Shown here in pieces: positions 59,443-64,000 of a stretch of 64,000 bases of DNA. The DNA is taken from positions 2,666,001-2,730,000 of the forward strand of contig NZ_CP163302.1 in the NCBI RefSeq assembly GCF_041022165.1, read 5' to 3'. This DNA comes from Sinomonas sp. P10A9 (GTDB lineage: Bacteria > Actinomycetota > Actinomycetes > Actinomycetales > Micrococcaceae). The notes under the pieces are model-generated. The model had not been told where the DNA came from, did not search any database, and saw only the letters and a list, made by a program, of their open reading frames with translations. Positions within the stretch are counted from its first letter, which is position 1, and each line of letters begins with the position of its first letter. Position numbers and translations under genes: made by a program.

Positions 59443-59919
59443 ATGGAGGGCGTGTTCCGCATCCTCTTATACGCGCCCGAAATCCCCGGCAACACGGGCA
59501 ACGCGATCCGACTTTCGGCTGTGACGGGCTGCGAGCTGCACCTCGTCGAGCCCCTCGGGTTCAACTTCGAGGACGCGAACCTGCGCCGGGCGGGCCTCGA
59601 CTACCATGACCTCGCGGTCATGACAGTCCATAAGACGCTCGACGACGCGTTCGCCGCCCTGCTGCCCGCGCGCGTCTTCGCGTTCACGTCCCACGGCGAC
59701 ACGCCGTTCGCGGACGTGGCCTACGCGCCCGGAGACGTCCTCTTCTTCGGGCCCGAGTCCGTCGGCCTGCCCCAGGACGTCCTCGACGACGAGCGGATCA
59801 CGGCACGGGTGCGCCTCCCGATGCTGCCGTCCCGCCGCTCACTCAATCTCGCCAACTCCGCCTCGATCGCGGTCTACGAGGCCTGGCGGCAGAACGGGTA
59901 CGCGGGCGCGCAGATCTAG
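59443..59919 (+). CDS. trmL: tRNA (cytidine/uridine(34)-2'-O)-methyltransferase TrmL
   Basis: 158 residues, a minimal SPOUT/SpoU-family methyltransferase. 'ILLYAPEIPGNTGNAIRLSA' is at the N-terminus, 'DVLFFGPESVGLPQDVLDD' in the middle, and the knot motif 'RRSLNLANSASIAVYEAWRQ' at the end. These match TrmL, which uses S-adenosylmethionine to 2'-O-methylate the wobble base of Leu tRNAs. ATG at 59443 lies 71 bases after the DnaJ-domain gene. It is convergent with the PIG-L deacetylase gene. Confidence 0.93.
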   Translation: MEGVFRILLYAPEIPGNTGNAIRLSAVTGCELHLVEPLGFNFEDANLRRAGLDYHDLAVMTVHKTLDDAFAALLPARVFAFTSHGDTPFADVAYAPGDVLFFGPESVGLPQDVLDDERITARVRLPMLPSRRSLNLANSASIAVYEAWRQNGYAGAQI

Positions 59920-59978
59920 TCACCCTGCCGGTTTCGAGGCCGCTCAGCCACCGCACCCGACCGCCGCACCCCGACCTC

Positions 59979-60740
59979 TCAGAAGCCCGCGATCGTCTCC
60001 GGGTTGTTGACCGAGACGATGTGGAACTCCTCGGCCGACGCCCCGGAGACCAGCCCGCCGTCGTGCGCGGAGGCCCGCATACGCAGACGCACCGACTCCT
60101 CCATCGCCGCGACGTCGGGATGCTGGCTGATGTGCACGTGGAGGGCGGCGATCTTCGTGTCGACGAAGGCCGTCATGTCCGAGTAGTAGTTGGTACGGTC
60201 CTTGGGTCCCGCATACAGCCACAGCCAGGGGAGGCGGTACGCGTCGAGCCCGGCCTCAGCGAGCTCGGGGTACGCGAAGGGATTCTCCACCGCCGGGTAC
60301 ATGGCCCGGGTCACCGCCTCGCCGCACGCGAGGTGGTCCGGGTGCGACTTCTGGATCCGGTCCCAGTTCCGCTCGGGGTGCATCGCGATGACGACGTCGG
60401 GCCGCACGCGGCGCACGAGCTCGACGACGTCACGCATCACCTCGTGCGAGGGCTCGAGGTACCCGTCGCGGTAGCCCAGGAAGTGCACGTCCGTGACACC
60501 GACGAGGGCCGCGGCGCCGCGCTGCTCCTCGTGGCGCATCGCGACGATGCTCGCCCGGTGCTCGGGGTCGAAGCCACCGGCGTCCCCGTCTGTCATGATG
60601 CAGTAGTGGACCTCGACACCTGCTGCGGTCCACGCTGCCACGGTGCCCGAGACCCCGAAGTCGAGGTCGTCCGGGTGGGCCCCGAACGCGACGACCCGCC
60701 GCACCTGGTGCTTCGCCGGATCGAAAGGAGCGCCAGGCAT
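59979..60740 (-). CDS. PIG-L family zinc deacetylase
   Basis: 253 residues. The zinc-site block 'VVAFGAHPDDLDFGVSGTVA' (AHPDD) is at the N-terminus, with 'DVVIAMHPERNWDRIQKSHP' and 'HPDHLACGEAV' later. This is the LmbE/PIG-L fold of MshB, Mca and BshB, which remove acetyl groups from GlcNAc-type conjugates. Assignment to mycothiol metabolism is plausible in an actinobacterium but not shown by the sequence. ATG at 60740 overlaps the etfA stop by one base (TGATG); the much longer upstream frame is etfA read out of frame. Confidence 0.88.
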   Translation of the reverse strand: MPGAPFDPAKHQVRRVVAFGAHPDDLDFGVSGTVAAWTAAGVEVHYCIMTDGDAGGFDPEHRASIVAMRHEEQRGAAALVGVTDVHFLGYRDGYLEPSHEVMRDVVELVRRVRPDVVIAMHPERNWDRIQKSHPDHLACGEAVTRAMYPAVENPFAYPELAEAGLDAYRLPWLWLYAGPKDRTNYYSDMTAFVDTKIAALHVHISQHPDVAAMEESVRLRMRASAHDGGLVSGASAEEFHIVSVNNPETIAGF

Positions 60741-61753
60741 CAGCCGCGGCGCCGCGTGATCTCGGCGGCTGCCTGGGGCAGGACCTTGAACACGTCGCCC
60801 ACCACGCCGAAGTCGGCGATCTCGAAGATCGGCGAGTCGGGGTCCGAGTTGACCGCGACGATGACCTTCGAGGTCTGCATTCCCGCCCTGTGCTGGATCG
60901 CACCCGAGATCCCCGCTGCGACGTAGAGCTGCGGCGAGACCGTCTTGCCCGTCTGGCCGACCTGGAGGTCGTGGCTGACCCAGCCAGCGTCGGCAGCGGC
61001 GCGCGAGGCCCCGACGGCCGCACCGAGCACGTCGGCGAGTTCCTCGACGGGGCCGAAGTCGCCGTCCGTGCCACGGCCGCCGGAGACGACGATGTTCGCC
61101 TCCGTGAGCTCGGGACGGCCTGAGGCCGGCTTGTCGGTGCGGGCGACGACGCGAGCGGCCCGGGCCAGGGAAGCCTCGGGCACGGCGACGGGCGTGATAG
61201 TTGCCAAACCGGGGGCATCGGCCGGAGCGGCCTCGACGCTGTTCGGCTTGAGCGTGAGGATCGCGACCGGGCTCGTCGCGCGGGCCCGGACCTGATACGA
61301 GCCGGCCAGGACGGACTTGTGCGCCGTCCCGTCCGTCTCGAGCCCCACGACATCCGTCACGACGCCAGCGCCGAGCCGCACACCGAGGCGTCCTGCAGCC
61401 TCCTTGCCCTCGGACGAATTGTCGAGCACGATGACGCCGAACGCAGCGTGCCCGCCGCCGTCCGCGCCCACGGCCGAGACAACGTCCGCGAGCCACGCGG
61501 CGGTCGGGCCCACGAGGTACGCGGAGAGGTCAGCGCCTTCAGGCGTGTACACGGCTGCGACGCCGTTCTCGGCGAGCTGCGCCCGGGCGCCCTCGGAGAC
61601 GGGGGCCGTGGACGCGGCGGAGACGGTGCCGAGGAGCCGGCCAGCCGCGAGGAGCTCGAGCTGAGCCTTCGTAAGGGACTCTCCCGCGCCGCCCGGGCCA
61701 CCGCTCAGAACAACGAGGACGTTCGCCGCGCCGGCGGCATTCTCTGCAGTCAT
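60740..61753 (-). CDS. etfA: Electron transfer flavoprotein alpha subunit
   Basis: 337 residues. The C-terminal FAD-binding domain has 'IVVSGGRGTDGDFGPVEELA', 'AAVGASRAAADAGWVSHDLQ', 'VGQTGKTVSPQLYVAAGISG' and 'SPIFEIADFGVVGDVFKVLP', all characteristic of EtfA/FixB. With EtfB it accepts electrons from acyl-CoA and other dehydrogenases. It lies 14 bases after etfB and is translationally coupled to the downstream deacetylase. Confidence 0.96.
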   Translation of the reverse strand: MTAENAAGAANVLVVLSGGPGGAGESLTKAQLELLAAGRLLGTVSAASTAPVSEGARAQLAENGVAAVYTPEGADLSAYLVGPTAAWLADVVSAVGADGGGHAAFGVIVLDNSSEGKEAAGRLGVRLGAGVVTDVVGLETDGTAHKSVLAGSYQVRARATSPVAILTLKPNSVEAAPADAPGLATITPVAVPEASLARAARVVARTDKPASGRPELTEANIVVSGGRGTDGDFGPVEELADVLGAAVGASRAAADAGWVSHDLQVGQTGKTVSPQLYVAAGISGAIQHRAGMQTSKVIVAVNSDPDSPIFEIADFGVVGDVFKVLPQAAAEITRRRG

Positions 61754-61767
61754 TGTCAGTATCTCCC

Positions 61768-62568
61768 TCAGATGAGCTTCTGCGCGGCCAGGAAGTCGAC
61801 GAGCTTGACCCCGGCGTCACCCTCGTCGGTGATGATGGTGCCCGCGCCACGCGCCGGGCGCGGCTGTGCCGATTCGACGGCGGTGAGCGAGCCCGCGGCC
61901 CCGACCTGGCCGGCTTCGAGCCCCAGATCGACAAGCGACAGGGTCGCGATCTTCTTCTTCTTGGCGGCGAGGATTCCCTTGAAGTTCGGGTAGCGCGGCT
62001 CATTCGCCTGATCGGTCACCGAGATGAGCGCCGGAAGACCGGCCTCGACGGTCTCGGCCACACCGTCACCATCGCGCTGGATCCGGGCCGTGCTGCCGGA
62101 GATCTCGAGGGATGAGGCGAACGTCAGCTGCGGCAGGTCGAGTCGCTCGGCAAGCTGTGCTGGGACCAGAGAGGTCTCGCCGTCGGTCGAGGCCATGCCG
62201 GTCAGGACGATGTCGACATCGCCGAGGCTGCGGATGGCTGCGGCAAGCGCGAGGGACGTCGCCGACGCGTCTGAGCCGGCGAGCGCCTCGTCGCTGACGT
62301 GGACGCCCGAGCTCGCACCGATCTGGAGCGCCTTCTTGAGGGCGTTGGCAGCGTCCGGGCCGCCCATGGTCAGGGCAACGACCTCGTTGCCGCCCTTGTC
62401 GCCGCCCCTGGCATCCGTGAGCTGCAGTGCAGCCTCGAGGGCGTACTCGTCCAGCTCGGAGAGGATGCTCTCGGAACGGTCGAGGGGGCCCTGTGCGCCG
62501 AGGTGACGGTCGAATTGAGCATCAGGGACGTGCTTGACCAGCACGACGATCTTGAGGGTGTCTCCCAC
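61768..62568 (-). CDS. etfB: Electron transfer flavoprotein beta subunit
   Basis: About 266 residues, beginning VGDTLKIVVLVKHVPDAQFD. 'LSELDEYALEAALQLTD', 'VVALTMGGPDAANALKKALQ', 'IVLTGMASTDGETSLVPAQL' and 'TDQANEPRYPNFKGILAAKK' are typical EtfB blocks, including the AMP-binding region. GTG at 62568 is chosen because family homology begins there; the frame continues 84 bases upstream without conservation. It is the first gene of etfB-etfA-deacetylase. Confidence 0.94.
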   Translation of the reverse strand: MGDTLKIVVLVKHVPDAQFDRHLGAQGPLDRSESILSELDEYALEAALQLTDARGGDKGGNEVVALTMGGPDAANALKKALQIGASSGVHVSDEALAGSDASATSLALAAAIRSLGDVDIVLTGMASTDGETSLVPAQLAERLDLPQLTFASSLEISGSTARIQRDGDGVAETVEAGLPALISVTDQANEPRYPNFKGILAAKKKKIATLSLVDLGLEAGQVGAAGSLTAVESAQPRPARGAGTIITDEGDAGVKLVDFLAAQKLI

Positions 62569-62883
62569 AGTCCATGGCCTTCCATACTCGCGTACGCGCC
62601 ACGGGCGGGGGCCGTCCGCGGCAGGTGCCGCCCGGGGCGTTCGGGCGCGCATTCGCGGCCGGCGGCACGCATCCGGGCACGCCCTAGCTAATCACACGGT
62701 GCGCCGGGCGCGCTTCCCCTGCCGCCCAGATCTTTCGTTGTCCGACGCATGGCTTCACGTTGGGCGCCGCCAGGGCGCGCACACGCACGACGGCGCGCCC
62801 CGGCTGGGTGCCGGAACGCGCCGTCGTACGTGGTTCGGGAAGGAAGGCGAACGTGGGCGCTCTGCTGCGCTGTCTCGGCTGTC
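62569..62883. other. intergenic region upstream of etfB
   Basis: A 315-bp spacer between the leftward etfB start and the leftward protease stop. It contains the etf promoter (not resolved) and one hairpin at 62787-62827. No coding potential stands out. Confidence 0.5.
62787..62827. terminator. hairpin downstream of the HtrA-like gene
   Basis: The arms acgacggcgcg (62787-62797) and cgcgccgtcgt (62817-62827) are perfect complements around a 19-base loop that is itself partly self-complementary. It lies 57 bases after the protease stop. Confidence 0.65.
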
Positions 62884-63999
62884 CTACTGCGCAGTGCCGA
62901 CCGTGACGTCGACGTCCTTCGACTGGCCGTTGCGCTGAATGGTGGCCTTGACCGTGCTGCCGGGCGCCTGCTGGTGGACCGCCGCCGTCAGCTCAGAAGC
63001 ATCGGTGATCGTGAGTCCGGCAAACTGGGTGACGACGTCGCCCTGCTTGATTCCGGCCTTGTCAGCAGCTGAACCCGAGGTCACCGAGGCCACCTGTGCG
63101 CCGGTCGAGAAGGACGAGCCCGAACCGTTCGCGCTGTAGTCCTGCACCGACACGCCGAGCTGGCCGTGGGTGGCCTTGCCGGTGGCGATGATCTCGTCCG
63201 CGATGCGGTGGGCATAGGTCGCAGGGATGCTGAAGCCGACGCCGATATTACCCGAAGACGACGAGCTCGAGGAGCTCTGGCCCGTCGAGGCGATCGCCAC
63301 GTTGATGCCGATCAGCTGGCCCTGGCTGTTCACGAGTGCGCCGCCCGAGTTTCCCGGGTTGATCGGGGCGTCAGTCTGGAGGACGTTGAGGCTCACCGTG
63401 CTCTGCGCCGTCTGGCGCTGGGTGTTGCCCTGCCCCGGAGGAGCGAACTGGAAGCCCTGCCCGCCGCCGTTGCCCTGCGAGCTGTCGCCGCCCTGCGGTG
63501 CGGCCGAGGATGCGACCGAGATCGTGCGGTTGAGCGTCGAGACGATGCCGTCCGTGACGGTGTTCTCGAGGCCCAGCGGGGCACCGATCGCGATCGCGGC
63601 GTCCCCGACGTTGATCTTGCCCGAATCGCCGAACGTGATCGGGGTCAGGTTCGCGCCGTCGACCTTCACGACCGCGAGGTCGCTGAGCGGGTCGGTGCCC
63701 ACAACGGTGCCCTTGTAGACCGCGCCGTTGTTCGCGCGGACCTCGATCGTCGGGTTGGCGACCTGGCCGTCGAGCGTGACCACATGGGTGTTGGTGAGGA
63801 TGTGGCCCTGGTCATCGAGCACGACTCCCGAGCCGGTGCCCGCGGAGCTGCCCGACGTGACGCCGATCGTGACGACGCTCGGGGACGCCTTCGCGGCGGC
63901 AGCCGTGACGGCGTTGACGCTGTCCTGGTTGTTGACGATGACCGGTGACGGGTTCTGTGCCTGCGTCGAGGCGCTCGAGACCCGCGGGGCCCACAGGCC
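62884..63999 (-). CDS. HtrA/DegP-type serine protease with PDZ domain, N-terminus outside window
   Basis: The frame is open to the right edge, so the N-terminal part (probably a membrane anchor) lies beyond the window. The S1C catalytic triad is visible: His in HILTNTHVVTLDG, Asp in VGTDPLSDLAVVKV and Ser in 'DAPINPGNSGGALVNSQGQL'. A Gly/Gln/Ser-rich loop follows 'TISVASSAAPQGGDSS'. A C-terminal PDZ domain begins 'GQLGVSVQDYSANGSGSSF' and includes 'GIKQGDVVTQFAGLTITDA'. Such proteases (HtrA/PepD) degrade misfolded extracytoplasmic proteins. The part visible is about 371 residues. Confidence 0.93.
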   Translation of the reverse strand, partial: GLWAPRVSSASTQAQNPSPVIVNNQDSVNAVTAAAAKASPSVVTIGVTSGSSAGTGSGVVLDDQGHILTNTHVVTLDGQVANPTIEVRANNGAVYKGTVVGTDPLSDLAVVKVDGANLTPITFGDSGKINVGDAAIAIGAPLGLENTVTDGIVSTLNRTISVASSAAPQGGDSSQGNGGGQGFQFAPPGQGNTQRQTAQSTVSLNVLQTDAPINPGNSGGALVNSQGQLIGINVAIASTGQSSSSSSSSGNIGVGFSIPATYAHRIADEIIATGKATHGQLGVSVQDYSANGSGSSFSTGAQVASVTSGSAADKAGIKQGDVVTQFAGLTITDASELTAAVHQQAPGSTVKATIQRNGQSKDVDVTVGTAQ

Positions 64000-64000
64000 C

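Noticed and set aside
59979..61496. 505-aa version of the PIG-L deacetylase
   Set aside because: The first half is etfA read in another frame; the family start is the ATG at 60740, overlapping the etfA stop.

Overview
The window is high-GC DNA with the gene content of an actinobacterium. It carries whiB1, pdtaS, the mtrA-mtrB-lpqB-comF-hpf-secA neighbourhood, glf/glfT2 galactofuranan genes and a 180-kDa-type NAD-glutamate dehydrogenase. The mix resembles Micrococcaceae (Arthrobacter/Sinomonas-like), but the genus is an inference. Gene order around whiB1-pdtaS and secA-hpf-comF-lpqB-mtrB-mtrA parallels the Mycobacterium tuberculosis Rv3219-Rv3246c region.

Region 1 (1-14.8 kb) is a cell-surface polysaccharide locus next to mobile-element debris. 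A truncated DUF6541-type membrane protein enters from the left edge. It is followed by two convergent, broken IS1634-family transposase genes, one of them split by an apparently intact ISL3-family element (2770-4278, 24-bp inverted repeats, 8-bp target duplication). A leftward operon then reads glf, glfT2, wzm, wzt and a membrane glycosyltransferase, followed by a FecB-like lipoprotein and an OafA-like acyltransferase. Together these make UDP-galactofuranose, polymerise galactan, export it and probably decorate it. The 5-10 kb part looks less GC-rich than the rest.

Region 2 (15-26.8 kb) holds an orphan FHA-FtsK/SpoIIIE (EccC/EssC-like) ATPase, a small membrane protein, whiB1 with a CRP-type operator, the sensor kinase pdtaS and gdh.

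Region 3 (26.8-31.9 kb) is the most intriguing part. It contains an orphan CpaE-like ATPase and SAF (CpaB-like) pair, a 73-aa BldC/excisionase-like DNA-binding protein, a hypothetical protein, a LysM membrane protein and a DUF6459 protein. The two divergent promoter regions in this cluster each carry a matching array of direct repeats with an exact 10-bp period, suggesting a local regulon of the small DNA-binding protein.

Region 4 (31.9-45.1 kb) is core: secA, a YcaQ-like glycosylase, hpf, comF, lpqB, mtrB, mtrA, a CtaG-like assembly factor, a MetE-like protein and chorismate mutase. Region 5 (45.1-50.8 kb) is a complete dipeptide/oligopeptide ABC transporter. Region 6 (51-64 kb) has a secreted metallophosphoesterase, a sulfur/Fe-S group (mnmA, cysteine desulfurase, SufR-like regulator), an FAD reductase, DoxX, a lipid kinase, a DnaJ-domain protein, trmL, a PIG-L deacetylase, etfAB and a partial HtrA-like protease running off the right edge. 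A family of short GTGACCCCGC repeats lies at three gene ends in regions 5 and 6. I recognised no tRNA, rRNA or CRISPR.
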